From assembly GCF_900290235.1 (NCBI RefSeq), contig NZ_OLMK01000038.1:1-64000 (forward strand): DNA of 64,000 nt, written 5' to 3'. Every line of letters begins with the position of its first letter. Position 1 is the stretch's first letter. The notes beneath the pieces were generated by a model that was not told where the DNA came from, did no database searches, and saw nothing but the letters and a program-made list of their open reading frames with translations. A program made the translations under genes and the position numbers. Source of the stretch: Streptomyces sp. MA5143a (GTDB lineage Bacteria; Actinomycetota; Actinomycetes; Streptomycetales; Streptomycetaceae). Of the stretch, positions 26,901 through 34,791 are shown in pieces.

Positions 26901-27918
26901 CGACCAGCAGCAGCGGATGCCGGACACCGCGCAGCACGTCGAGGTCGGGCGGGTCGTGGACCACCTGTCCCGCCACCCAGCCCAGGTCCCGCATACGGGC
27001 CGTCAGCCGCCGGGCCAGCCGGGTCTTGCCCTGACCGCCGGGAGCGGTGATCACCCGGACGGCGGGGAAACCACCCGAGTCCGTCAGACACCACCGCTCC
27101 AGCTGTTCGAGGGTGTCCTCCCTGCCGTGGAACGACACGACCTCGGCGTCGGCCCGCAGCAGCATGCTGGGCGAGCCGATCTCCCGTTTGGGCGGTGCCT
27201 GCTCCAACAGCCGGGCCAGCTCGGCGGGTTCGGCCTGCGGGTCGACGGAGGTCGCCTGCCTCACCACCGCCCGGAACCCGTCGAGGGCCAGCAGGTCCTC
27301 GCTGCGCGTGTACGTCAGCCGGGTGCCCTGGCCGGGCCGGCGGTCGTACCGCACCACCCCGAGCAGCAGGGCCCCGCCGTCCGCGAAGACGGCCGCGCCC
27401 GACATCCCGGACCACGAGGTGGTGCGCGCGGCGGTCGTACCGTCGAGTCCCGAGAGGTCCGCGCGGAGGGGTCCCGCGTCGTCGAGGATCTCGTGGGGCG
27501 GGCCGGCGTGCGGGCGTACCCGGCCGATCAGCACCTCCCGGTCCCGGCGGCCGGCCGCGGTCCGCTGCTGGCGGGGGAAGCCCAGGGCGGCGACCGGGAT
27601 CTGAGTGCCGACGGTGACGCACCGGCCCCAGCGCTGCGGGCGGCGGCCGAAGGCCCCGCGCAGCGTGCTCGGCGGCGACCACCGCCCGTCGTCGGCGGGG
27701 ATCTCCAACAGCGCGGCGTCCACGGTCTCCCCGTCGTCCCGCCGCCACCGCACCACCACCGGGAACCGCTCCGTCCCGCCGGGCAGGGACACCGTGATCG
27801 CGCCGTCCGCCTCCGGGGGCACCAGATGCGCGGCGGTCAGCACCAGCCGGGGCGCGACGAGATAGCCGCTTCCGAAGCCCGCGCCGGCGCGGACCTGGAC
27901 GACCTGCGTCTCCTCCAC
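23929..27918 (-). CDS. trypsin-like protease / P-loop NTPase (STAND) / TPR protein
   Basis: 1329 residues. Residues 1 to about 215 form a trypsin-like serine protease: GSGYLVAPRLVLTAAH (His31), ETVDAALLEI (Asp67) and WSGMSGAAVF (Ser173), a complete triad, with no signal peptide. A P-loop NTPase follows: FHGRED entry segment at about 264, Walker A APGGQGKTRL (Lys298), Walker B PLLLVVDY (Asp341) and RLLLLAR. From about residue 560 to the end, Ala/Leu/Arg-rich helical repeats (for example EALEVYARAEPLSASDLNSRSGTALGLARSYDVLGRPAEALDALNEGLAVRR) are TPR-like. The GTG start lies 24 bp after the Trypco2-type gene. Probably a regulated intracellular protease activated by NTP-dependent assembly. Confidence 0.85.
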   Translation of the reverse strand: MEETQVVQVRAGAGFGSGYLVAPRLVLTAAHLVPPEADGAITVSLPGGTERFPVVVRWRRDDGETVDAALLEIPADDGRWSPPSTLRGAFGRRPQRWGRCVTVGTQIPVAALGFPRQQRTAAGRRDREVLIGRVRPHAGPPHEILDDAGPLRADLSGLDGTTAARTTSWSGMSGAAVFADGGALLLGVVRYDRRPGQGTRLTYTRSEDLLALDGFRAVVRQATSVDPQAEPAELARLLEQAPPKREIGSPSMLLRADAEVVSFHGREDTLEQLERWCLTDSGGFPAVRVITAPGGQGKTRLARRLTARMRDLGWVAGQVVHDPPDLDVLRGVRHPLLLVVDYAETRPELVRQLRQRTEQARHPVRLLLLARSLGTWQTRAARGLREIRLHALSPAAPDREHAFRTAARDLSRRLAEATGDPDVDWAGLAETLPARRATAAPGTETALTVQMAALAALLRRVRLPSQDGESLEAELLEHETKYWHESADRRGLGRLGDGLLARAVAAAVLCPALGETEAHATVARLLPAESPLLIAEVAAWLRDLYPSADDRYWGQLEPDRLAETHACEQILLDPRLLGLLFDRAPDHQRVQTLTVLARAAVAHAGAGRAEEAYTVIGRLRRTLRSVPADAPLTAAVLRAHSDTLPEQSHVLREYALDVARALSGLCGAAGDDPRAPRDRAWALHNLAERQSAVGDWARAREAAAAAAELRERLAADGSATHRTEWADSLLMLSQALRMTGSPERAHDVGGRALELFRALVEEADEADEAGGEAGGEEGERRASGLVRALIHQSQVVWRLDPSALGFDQVARSDDHSAEAVRRARDLVARRPDLDPLLLTRALAERGASLWRFQRHPEAVSLSEEAVEASRRLAGENPDAYTADLAGALMSLAVDLDSAGRPHTECMALLGEAIGLMRPLAEELPAVHRPTLARMLHNLAWERHSSGDDAAARACVDEAIEHRRAMAREPYGTAVPDLAQSLGTRATFLSRAGDHEAAAECAREALEVYARAEPLSASDLNSRSGTALGLARSYDVLGRPAEALDALNEGLAVRRRLSEYAPSLYTEGYATALHDLSDLYWRHDRQIAVRIVLRQALPHYRRLARVDEGARRGLAECLHDLGSSYGTSWALADRAVTALREAYRLRGELAASDPAQEEQLAATCAELCRALLKASVFPEAVRVAEHEVRLRRGFLAADRDGQEWPHCFALLRLANSRAKAGEDAAAWRTALEAEEACAALLARPGQPPEDAAWLLHGLGETLSLCGRHDIRRAARALRPARRALRLYRDVVAGDPSKQNGLRWIVEGLARALERVGRHAEAVDVQLRRGV

Positions 27919-27942
27919 CGTTCGGCCCCCGCGCGCCCCGGC

Positions 27943-28251
27943 CTACTCCACGTCACCCACGGCGACGTCGCCGCCGCCGTCGTGCTCCGGCTTCAGCGTC
28001 AGGGTCACCCGCTGCACCGACCGCCTCGCGCGCTCCGTGCGGGCGTCGGCCTCCACGACACCGAACCGCAGCGCCCCGCCGCCGTTGCGGGTCCGCACCA
28101 GCTCGACCTCGAACTCCGCGGTGATCTCCCCCACCACGAACCGCAGCGGGGACCCCTGTCCGCGCCGCTGCGCCTCCGCGAGCTGTGTCCGCAGCACCTC
28201 GACGGCATCGGCCAGGTCCAGCCAGTCCTCGTCCCGACCACCGCTCGCCAT
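27943..28251 (-). CDS. Trypco2-type small protein, first gene of the cassette
   Basis: 102 residues. The sequence DWLDLADAVEVLRTQLAEAQRRG...LRFVVGEITAEFEVELVRTRNGGGALRFGVVEADARTERARRSVQRVTLTLKP matches the pattern of the trypsin-co-occurring domain 2 family: an N-terminal helix (LDLADAIxxLRxEL) followed by a beta-rich part that ends in V(T/K)LTLxP. Such proteins are encoded next to trypsin-NTPase proteins in predicted conflict systems, exactly as here. ATG 28251 has GGAGGG 6 nt upstream. The biochemical role is not known; a partner or inhibitor that gates the protease is plausible. Confidence 0.8.
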   Translation of the reverse strand: MASGGRDEDWLDLADAVEVLRTQLAEAQRRGQGSPLRFVVGEITAEFEVELVRTRNGGGALRFGVVEADARTERARRSVQRVTLTLKPEHDGGGDVAVGDVE

Positions 28252-28353
28252 GACCCGCCCTCCGTCACCCCGTCACGTTGCGCGCCCATCCTAGTGGCCC
28301 CGCCTCAGGAGCCCCCGGCGGCAACCCACTTCACCTCCCCGATGCCGGAACAC

Positions 28354-28399
28354 GAATGTGCCGTCACCCCCCCGGCAGCCAGGGGGTGACGGCACGTTC
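28354..28399 (-). terminator. terminator after the arginine deiminase gene
   Basis: GAATGTGCCGTCACCCCC pairs with GGGGGTGACGGCACGTTC (18 bp, one G-U type mismatch, 10-nt loop), 22 nt downstream of the deiminase stop. It also lies upstream of the Trypco2-type operon and would insulate it. Confidence 0.8.
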
Positions 28400-28420
28400 A
28401 GGCCGGGTGCGCGGGGTCCG

Positions 28421-30409
28421 TTAGCGCGTCCACCAGGCGGCCGACGCGTCGCGCAGGGTGTTCGTACCGCAGTGGATCTCGCCCATGCCCTGGTGGTACG
28501 TCTCCCAGTCGTCGATGTACGACACCTTCATGCCGGCGGCGGTGTACGCGGCCGTCACCGCCTCGGTGAAGATGTCCTTGCCGCCGATGACGGGGCCCCA
28601 CTGGCGCGGTGCCAGGTAGTGGGTGCGGCTGAGCACGATGCCGTTGACGGCACCGGGAACGTACGCGCTGGTCATGACCGACGGGGCGGGCGCGGCGGGG
28701 CTGCCGACGGCGCCGTTCGCGGACGGGGCGGCGCTGCCCGGCACGGCCCGGTCGAGATTCCGCTGCTGGCCGTGGTCGCGGGCCACGTCGGGGAGTTCGG
28801 CGCCCGCGCCGAGGCGGCTCAGCCGGGGCAGGCGGAGCTTCTCGTCACCCGACTCGCCCCGCTGCTCCCGGCCCTGGGTGAACAGCGCCGGCACGCGCAC
28901 GACCTCGGCGTCCGTGACGCCCGTCTCACGCTTGAGGATCGCGAGGTTGGCCTCGATACGGCGCGTGGCGAGGTTGTTGTCGGAGACCAGCGTCTTGGAG
29001 GCGAGGGCCTCGTTGATCGTCTCGGTCGGGCCGACCGGCAGCGAGAACATCCGCTTCGCACCGTGCCCGGCGGCCTTGGCGTCCCGCAGCAGCTTCAGGC
29101 CCGCCTCCGGGTCCGCGACGGCGAGCTTCCAGCCGCGCGGGGTGTCGGCGGGCAGGAACTGCACGAACTCGTCGACGTGACCCACGTGCAGCCAGGAGGT
29201 GTCCAGGAACAGCGGGTCCTGAAGCCCCTGCGACTTCAGGAACGTCCGCATCACCTTGGCCGGCTTGGAGCCGCTGTCGGGGCGGTGCCCCATGATGATC
29301 CGGCCCGCCGGGAAGGACCGGTCGCCGTGGGCGTAGGGCGGGATGGTCTCCACGTTGCCCATGGAGTTGAGCGTCCACTCCTCGGAGGGGCGGGCACCGG
29401 TCACCTGGACGGCGCCGACGTTCGGTCCGCGCAGCTTCTCGAACAGCTCCCGGCCCGCCTCGCGGTCCATCTGCGCCGAGCGCAGCAGCACCCGCATGAC
29501 CTGCCGCCGCCCGTCCGCGCCGGTCATGCTGACATAGCCGGGCTCCACGAAGTCCTGCGCCCAGACGTCCTCGTACTTGGTGAAGTTGATCGTCGGCTTG
29601 GTGATGCCGGCGGCCCGCGCGGCCTTGTCCAGGCCCTCGCGGAAGACGCGGTTGCGCTTCGCGTAGCCCTCGGTGCCGGCGATCTTGGTGACCATCAACT
29701 GCTGGGTGTTCTGCAAGTGGTGGTGGGTGAGGACCGGCGCCACCCGCAGGGTCACCGTGTCGGAGGACGTGCCCGCGGAGGACTTCACGGTCAGCCGGAT
29801 CCGGGCGGTGCCGTCCCACTTGGCGGTGTCCCGGATGACGTCCCGCGCCTCGACGCCGAACTCCACGCCCGCCCGCAGCTCGGCACGCGTCAGCCGGGTC
29901 TTCGAGGTGACCGGCACCCAGGTGCCGGCCCGCTTCAGGAAGACGCGGGCCTTGTCGGCGCCGGCGGTCACCTTCACTGTGCCCTGCGCGCCGGCCGGCA
30001 GGCTCGCCATCGGCACGGAGCGGATCCGCGCCAGGTCGGCGGCGTCGGCCGTGCCGTTCACCTTGGTGTCGGAGGCGTCGTTGCAGGCGGCCAGCTTGGC
30101 GTCGGACAGCGGCTTGCCGCCCGCCGCCTTGGTGGGGCAGCGCTTGGTGTCGTCGTCGATGTTGGGCAGCATCAGCGCGCCGCGCCCGACCGTCCAGCCG
30201 TTCTCACCGGCGTTGTCCGTGGTGCCGGTGACGTCGACCTGGCCGTCCCGGTTCGCGTCCACCCGCAGATCGGTCGGCGGCGCCCCGTCCGCGAACGCGA
30301 CGGGCGCCGCGAGCGACGGCATGGCGAGCAGGGTGCCGGAGACGGCGAGCACGGCTATCGCACGGCGTGCGGGGCGGGTGAGGGCGGATCTCGGTGAACG
30401 CGTGGGCAC
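28421..30409 (-). CDS. secreted protein-arginine deiminase (PAD family)
   Basis: 662 residues with a Sec-type signal peptide (RPARRAIAVLAVSGTLLAMPSLAAPVAFADG). A PAD middle-domain motif (LRVDANRDGQVDVTG...GRGALMLPNIDDD) is followed by the PAD catalytic domain. Active-site residues known from human PADs are present: Asp286 (VWAQDFVEPGY), His411 and Asp413 (WLHVGHVDEFVQF) and Cys647 (GEIHCGTN). It should convert protein arginine to citrulline, probably calcium dependent. Residues about 509-584 are a low-complexity insertion not expected in the family. GTG 30409 is chosen because AAGGGA lies 6 nt upstream. A strong terminator follows. Confidence 0.92.
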   Translation of the reverse strand: MPTRSPRSALTRPARRAIAVLAVSGTLLAMPSLAAPVAFADGAPPTDLRVDANRDGQVDVTGTTDNAGENGWTVGRGALMLPNIDDDTKRCPTKAAGGKPLSDAKLAACNDASDTKVNGTADAADLARIRSVPMASLPAGAQGTVKVTAGADKARVFLKRAGTWVPVTSKTRLTRAELRAGVEFGVEARDVIRDTAKWDGTARIRLTVKSSAGTSSDTVTLRVAPVLTHHHLQNTQQLMVTKIAGTEGYAKRNRVFREGLDKAARAAGITKPTINFTKYEDVWAQDFVEPGYVSMTGADGRRQVMRVLLRSAQMDREAGRELFEKLRGPNVGAVQVTGARPSEEWTLNSMGNVETIPPYAHGDRSFPAGRIIMGHRPDSGSKPAKVMRTFLKSQGLQDPLFLDTSWLHVGHVDEFVQFLPADTPRGWKLAVADPEAGLKLLRDAKAAGHGAKRMFSLPVGPTETINEALASKTLVSDNNLATRRIEANLAILKRETGVTDAEVVRVPALFTQGREQRGESGDEKLRLPRLSRLGAGAELPDVARDHGQQRNLDRAVPGSAAPSANGAVGSPAAPAPSVMTSAYVPGAVNGIVLSRTHYLAPRQWGPVIGGKDIFTEAVTAAYTAAGMKVSYIDDWETYHQGMGEIHCGTNTLRDASAAWWTR

Positions 30410-30500
30410 AGGGCGTCCCTTCAGCAACGTGGGTGGTCGTCACAGAAGAGGGCCGAACCGGGGGATCCGTTCCCTGTGCGCCGGCTGTGCGTCGGGTGAT

Positions 30501-31754
30501 CTACTCCACTCCCCGGATGCGCCCCACGAACACCGCCCCCGCCAGGCCGATCACCGCGGCCACGAGGTACAGCGTCCGGTAGCCGCCGAGGTACGTCACG
30601 ATCGGCGCGGCGATCACCGGGGCGACCACCTGGGGAAGGGAGTTGGCGATGTTGATGACGCCGAGGTCCTTGCCCCGGTCGCGCGCCTTCGGCAGCACGT
30701 CGGTCATGAGGGCGAAGTCGACGGAGGCGAACACACCGAAGCCGAGCCCGAGGAGCGCCGAGGCGACGATCGCGCCGGGCCAGGTCGGCCACCCGGCGAT
30801 CAGCGCCGTCGCGACCGCCATCAGCAGCCCCGACCAGTACACGAACGGCTTGCGGCGCCCCACCCGGTCCGACCACACCCCGGCCACCACCACTGTCGCC
30901 AGCAGCATCGCCGCGTTCACCGCCGTGAGGATCAGCACCCCCTGCTCGGGGTCGTGGTACCCGACGCGGTCCCGCAGGTAGAACAGCAGATAGAGCAGGC
31001 CGATGCCGTTGCTCAGGTTCACCAGGAAACGCGTCAGCCACGCCCACGCGAAGTCCGGGTGGCGGCGCGGGCTCAGCCAGAACCCGGCGAGGAAGCCCCG
31101 CCACGACCACACCGGCCGGTCCGCCACCGACAGCCGCGGATCGGGGTGGCGCAGGACGTAAGGCAGCACGCCCGCCAGCGTGAACACCGCGCACGCCGCG
31201 TACCCCGCGCCGACACCCCCGCCGAGCGTCGCGAGCCCCGTGCCGCCGACCACGCCCAGAATCTGCGCGGCGCCCAACCAGCCGCCGACGGCACCCCGTT
31301 GGAGCCTGGGCACCCGGTCCGGCACCGCCGCGGTGACCGCCGCCCAGGACGCGTTGAGGGTCAGCTGGACCAGACACCAGCCGGCCGCCATCGTCCACAG
31401 CCCGCCCGCGCCCGCAAGGAGCAGCAGCGCCACCGCGCCGCCCGCCGCGCCCGCCACGATCCACGGCGTACGGCGCCCCCAGCGGGACGTCGTACGGTCC
31501 GACAGCGCGCCGAACAGCGGGGTGGCGACCAGGGAGACGACCGCGCCGGCGCCCGTCACCCAGGCCAGCATCGACTCCTTCGACATCCCGGCACCCGGCG
31601 CGAAGCGCTCCGCCTGGGAGGCCAGCAGGATCTGCAGCGGGCCGTACCAGCCCACCCAGATCGCCGCGTTGGCCAGTGCCAGCGTGGTGGTCCAGCCCCC
31701 GCCGACCCGGGTGACGGGTTCGGCGAGGGCGTCGACCGGCTGCGTCGTCGTCAT
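30501..31754 (-). CDS. MFS transporter, probably sugar or glycoside uptake
   Basis: 417 residues, about twelve hydrophobic helices, with ANAAIWVGWYGPLQILL in helix 1 and LFGALSDRTTSRWGRRTPWIVAG as the helix 2-3 loop, a sequence typical of the GPH/sucrose-melibiose-like branch. The ATG at 31754 overlaps the stop of the beta-glucosidase gene (ATGA), so both are coupled and the transporter probably imports the beta-glucoside. The frame is open far upstream inside the glucosidase gene, but that is an overlap artefact. Confidence 0.88.
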   Translation of the reverse strand: MTTTQPVDALAEPVTRVGGGWTTTLALANAAIWVGWYGPLQILLASQAERFAPGAGMSKESMLAWVTGAGAVVSLVATPLFGALSDRTTSRWGRRTPWIVAGAAGGAVALLLLAGAGGLWTMAAGWCLVQLTLNASWAAVTAAVPDRVPRLQRGAVGGWLGAAQILGVVGGTGLATLGGGVGAGYAACAVFTLAGVLPYVLRHPDPRLSVADRPVWSWRGFLAGFWLSPRRHPDFAWAWLTRFLVNLSNGIGLLYLLFYLRDRVGYHDPEQGVLILTAVNAAMLLATVVVAGVWSDRVGRRKPFVYWSGLLMAVATALIAGWPTWPGAIVASALLGLGFGVFASVDFALMTDVLPKARDRGKDLGVINIANSLPQVVAPVIAAPIVTYLGGYRTLYLVAAVIGLAGAVFVGRIRGVE

Positions 31755-33076
31755 GCCCGGCGCTGCGCTCTCAGCAGGTCCCGGTACCACCCGTACGACG
31801 CCTTGGGCGTCCGCTCCAGCGTCGCGTAGTCGACGTGGACGAGCCCGAACCGGCGGGCGTAGCCCTCCGCCCACTCGAAGTTGTCGAGCAGCGACCACAC
31901 GAAGTACCCGCGGACGTCGACGCCCGCCTCCACGGCCCGGTGGAGCGCCCGGACATGGCCGTCCAGATAGGCGATGCGCTCCTGGTCGTCGACGCCCTCG
32001 TACGAGCAGCCGTTCTCGGTGATGACCACGGGCGGCAGCCGGTCGCCGTACCGGTCCCGGAAGGCGGTGAGGAGGTCCGTCAGGCCCGACGGCACCACCG
32101 GCCAGCCGAAGTCCGTCGTCGGGACGTCCTCGATCTCCTTGACGGTGAAGGGCAGTTCGGCGGGGATCGTCACACCGCCGAACTCGATGTCGGTGCCCTC
32201 GGGGGCACCCACCCGGGTCGGCGCGTAGTAGTTGATCCCGTACCAGTCGATCGGCTCGGAGATCACCTTCAGGTCCGCCGAGACGTCGTCGCCCGGCATC
32301 AGCTCGCCGATCCCGTCCGGGTACTCGCCCAGCAGCACCGGCTCCGCGAACAACCGGTTCAGCAGCAGGTCGTAGAAGGCCGCCGCCTCCACGTCCGGCT
32401 GCTGTGCGGACGCGGCCCACGTCGGCCCGTGCGAGTTGGCGATGCCGATGTCGAAGGCCCCGGCAGCACGCAGCGCCCGTACGGCCAGACCGTGGCCCAG
32501 CAGCTGGTGGTGGGCGGCGGGCAGGGCGTCGAACATCAGCTGCCCGCCCGGCGCGTGGGTGCCCAGCGCGTGGCCCAGCAGGGTGTGCTCGGCGGGCTCG
32601 TTGAGAGTGATCCACTTGGTGACCCGGTCACCGAGGCGGTCGGCGACGACGGCGACGTACTCGGCGAACCGCTCGGCGGTGTCCCGGTTCAGCCAGCCGC
32701 CCGCCTCCTGGAGCGACAACGGCAGGTCCCAGTGGAAGAGGGTCGGCACCGGGCGGACGCCCGCGCCGGCCAGCTCGTCCACCAGCCGGTCGTAGAAGTC
32801 CAGTCCGCCGGGGGCGTTCACCCGGGGCCAGGACACCGAGAAGCGGTACGCGTCCACGCCCAGCTCGCGCAGGAGGGCCACGTCCTCGGGGTAGCGGTGG
32901 AAGTGGTCGCACGCCACGGCCGCGTTCGAGCCGTCCTTGACGCGGCCCTCCTCGGCCGTGAAGGCGTCCCACACGGAGGGCTCGCGCTGGTCCGCGGCCC
33001 CCTCGATCTGATGCGCGGAGGTCGAGACGCCCCACAGGAAGCCGGCCGGGAACTGGGGGATCGGGTTCGTCGCCAT
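31751..33076 (-). CDS. GH1 family beta-glucosidase
   Basis: 441 residues, standard glycoside hydrolase family 1 length. FPAGFLWGVSTSAHQIEGA marks the N-terminus; the acid/base Glu is in WITLNEPAEH and the nucleophile Glu in PVVITENGCSY. Substrate-site residues HWDLPLSLQEAGGW and WSLLDNFEWAEGYARRFGLVHVDY are typical. It lacks a signal peptide, so it works in the cytoplasm on glycosides brought in by the coupled MFS protein. ATG 33076 matches the family start; upstream in-frame codons to 33112 would use TTG without a ribosome site. Confidence 0.94.
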   Translation of the reverse strand: MATNPIPQFPAGFLWGVSTSAHQIEGAADQREPSVWDAFTAEEGRVKDGSNAAVACDHFHRYPEDVALLRELGVDAYRFSVSWPRVNAPGGLDFYDRLVDELAGAGVRPVPTLFHWDLPLSLQEAGGWLNRDTAERFAEYVAVVADRLGDRVTKWITLNEPAEHTLLGHALGTHAPGGQLMFDALPAAHHQLLGHGLAVRALRAAGAFDIGIANSHGPTWAASAQQPDVEAAAFYDLLLNRLFAEPVLLGEYPDGIGELMPGDDVSADLKVISEPIDWYGINYYAPTRVGAPEGTDIEFGGVTIPAELPFTVKEIEDVPTTDFGWPVVPSGLTDLLTAFRDRYGDRLPPVVITENGCSYEGVDDQERIAYLDGHVRALHRAVEAGVDVRGYFVWSLLDNFEWAEGYARRFGLVHVDYATLERTPKASYGWYRDLLRAQRRA

Positions 33077-33097
33077 GCGCGGATCATCCGTACCACG

Positions 33098-33138
33098 GGT
33101 AACGGAAGTCAACGGCCGCGAACGATTGCCCCGTTACC
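33098..33138. promoter_or_regulatory. candidate operator of the beta-glucosidase operon
   Basis: GGTAACGG (33098-33105) and CCGTTACC (33131-33138) are perfect 8-bp arms 25 nt apart, 22-62 bp upstream of the glucosidase start codon. A TTGACT on the coding strand lies between them and could be the -35 element. LacI-type control is plausible, but no regulator gene is adjacent. Confidence 0.45.
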
Positions 33139-33164
33139 GCCGGGTATCAGCAGGGGCCCGCACC

Positions 33165-33431
33165 TCACGCCCCTTCCTTGAGCACCCTTCTGATCAGCTC
33201 CCGCTGCTCCTCGGTCAGTCCGGGATCCGCGCAGTGCACGGTCCGCCCGTCGACCGTGATCGCGTACGAGAACCCGTCCGGCACCCCCGGCGGGGCCGCG
33301 CCCCGGCCGCCGGCGAGTGCCCCCTCGGCCAGAGCGCGCCATTCCAGGGCATCGGGCCGCCCCGCGGTGTCCACCACCGCGTGCCGCTCGATGCCCGCGA
33401 AACCGCCCGTGCGCCGCACCTCAATCCGCAT
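33165..33431 (-). CDS. emfourin-type M4 protease inhibitor
   Basis: 88 residues: MRIEVRRTGGFAGIERHAVVDTAG...ALAEGALAG...PGVPDGFSYAITVDGRTVHCADPGLTEEQRELIRRVLKEGA. This matches emfourin, the inhibitor of protealysin-like M4 metalloproteases, whose family motif RxGGFAGI at the N-terminus is plain. It follows the M4 protease gene by 20 bp on the same strand, the arrangement known for protealysin and emfourin. It probably keeps the cytosolic protease in check. Confidence 0.88.
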   Translation of the reverse strand: MRIEVRRTGGFAGIERHAVVDTAGRPDALEWRALAEGALAGGRGAAPPGVPDGFSYAITVDGRTVHCADPGLTEEQRELIRRVLKEGA

Positions 33432-33451
33432 GGGTCATGTCTAGTACGGAA

Positions 33452-34531
33452 CTACAGCGTGCGCACGCCCACCTGTTCCCAGGCCTTGAGCACGGCCGTC
33501 AGCTCGTCGCCCTGCCCGTACCGGTCCTTCGTGGCCTTCACCGTGAGCGTCGCGAAGTCCACGAACAGCGCCTGCTGCTTGAGTTCGCCGCCGGTCAGCA
33601 CGTCGTACCAGATCTGTCCGGCCCGCTCCCAGGCGTAGCCGCCGAGGGCGGTCGCCACCAGGTAGAACGCGTGGTTGGGGATACCGGAGTTGATGTGCAC
33701 GCCGCCGTTGTCGCGGCCCGTGCGGACATAGCCGTCCATCGTCGCCGGCTGCGGGTCCTTGCCGAGCACGTCGTCGTCGTACGCCGTGCCCGGGGCCTTC
33801 ATCGAGCGCAGCGCGACCCCCGTGACACGCGGCGCGAGCAGCCCCGCCCCGATCAGCCAGTCCGCCTCGGCGGCGGTCTGACCCAGCGTGTACTGCTTGA
33901 TGAGGGAGCCGAAGACGTCCGACATCGACTCGTTGAGCGCACCCGGCTGGCCGAAGTACGTGAGGTTCGCAGAGTACTGGGTGAGACCGTGGCTGAGCTC
34001 GTGGCCGATGACGTCGATCGGGATGGTGAAGTCGAGGAAGATCTCGCCGTCGCCGTCGCCGAACACCATCTGCTCGCCGTTCCAGAAGGCGTTGTTGTAG
34101 TCGCGGTCGTAGTGCACGGTCGCGTCCAGCGGCAGCCCGCTGCCGTCGATCGAGTCGTGCCCGTACGCCTTGAGCAGCAGCTCGAACGTCGCGCCCAGGC
34201 CCGCGTAGGCGCGGTTGACCGTGGCGTCCCTGCCGGGCTCCTCGCCCTCGCCGCGCACCTGGTGGCCGGGCAGGGTGGTGCCGTGCCGGGCGTCGTAGAT
34301 GGTGCGGTGGGGTGTGCCGGGCTCGGCGCCGACGGGCGCGGTGATCGCCGGGGCGCCGATGACGGTGGTCAGCCGGCGGCGGGTGCGTTCGAGTGCGTCG
34401 CGCTCCAGGGTGCGGCGGGCGGCGCCGGAGAGCGCGGAGTCCTCGGCCTGGGCGAGCTTGTCGAGGACGTGGGGCGGTACGACTGTGCAGAAGACGGGCT
34501 CGTGGCCCCCGTTTGTCGTCATGAGTCGCAC
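33452..34531 (-). CDS. protealysin-like M4 neutral metalloprotease
   Basis: 359 residues. Zinc motif HELSHGLTQY and downstream Glu in GALNESMSDVFG define a thermolysin-type (M4) enzyme; HINSGIPNHAFY supplies the second His region. The short N-terminal piece CTVVPPHVLDKLA resembles the protealysin propeptide, and there is no signal peptide, so the enzyme is intracellular or exported by an unusual route. GTG 34531 has GGAG 7 nt upstream; ATG 34522 is an alternative. It is cotranscribed with the emfourin-type inhibitor and divergent from leuA. Confidence 0.93.
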   Translation of the reverse strand: MRLMTTNGGHEPVFCTVVPPHVLDKLAQAEDSALSGAARRTLERDALERTRRRLTTVIGAPAITAPVGAEPGTPHRTIYDARHGTTLPGHQVRGEGEEPGRDATVNRAYAGLGATFELLLKAYGHDSIDGSGLPLDATVHYDRDYNNAFWNGEQMVFGDGDGEIFLDFTIPIDVIGHELSHGLTQYSANLTYFGQPGALNESMSDVFGSLIKQYTLGQTAAEADWLIGAGLLAPRVTGVALRSMKAPGTAYDDDVLGKDPQPATMDGYVRTGRDNGGVHINSGIPNHAFYLVATALGGYAWERAGQIWYDVLTGGELKQQALFVDFATLTVKATKDRYGQGDELTAVLKAWEQVGVRTL

Positions 34532-34660
34532 GATTGCACTCCGTTAGGGGCGTGTCACTAGGGGCAACCTTGATTGGTGAAATGTCGCCGTATGGGTTGC
34601 GAATCGTCACCACCGTGTTACTGAGGGTGTCCTTCGGGGTGCGGGTGCGTGGGGGTTGAT

Positions 34661-34680
34661 CGCGCAGTTCCCCGCGCCCC
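34661..34680 (+). repeat. dispersed intergenic repeat, copy 2
   Basis: Exact match to the 20-bp core at 4173 and 59415. It lies in the divergent gap between the M4 protease gene and leuA, upstream of the leuA promoter. Confidence 0.75.
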
Positions 34681-34720
34681 TTCGGTTGGCCGGTGTGGTC
34701 TCGCGCACCTTTTGCCCCTA

Positions 34721-34748
34721 TTGATTCCTTGGTCCCGCATACTGATAC
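34721..34748 (+). promoter_or_regulatory. candidate leuA promoter
   Basis: TTGATT (34721-34726), a 16-nt spacer and TGATAC (34743-34748) lie in the only AT-richer stretch before the leader peptide, about 44 bp upstream of its ATG. Confidence 0.5.
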
Positions 34749-34791
34749 GACCCCGCGCGACAGAAGAGACTCGGCTACGCTGCTCCGCATC

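Noticed and set aside
25213..28389. A 1058-codon open frame on the plus strand antisense to the trypsin-NTPase gene
   Set aside because: Composition is Arg/Gly/Pro/Gln-rich without motifs, while the minus strand carries protease and NTPase motifs.
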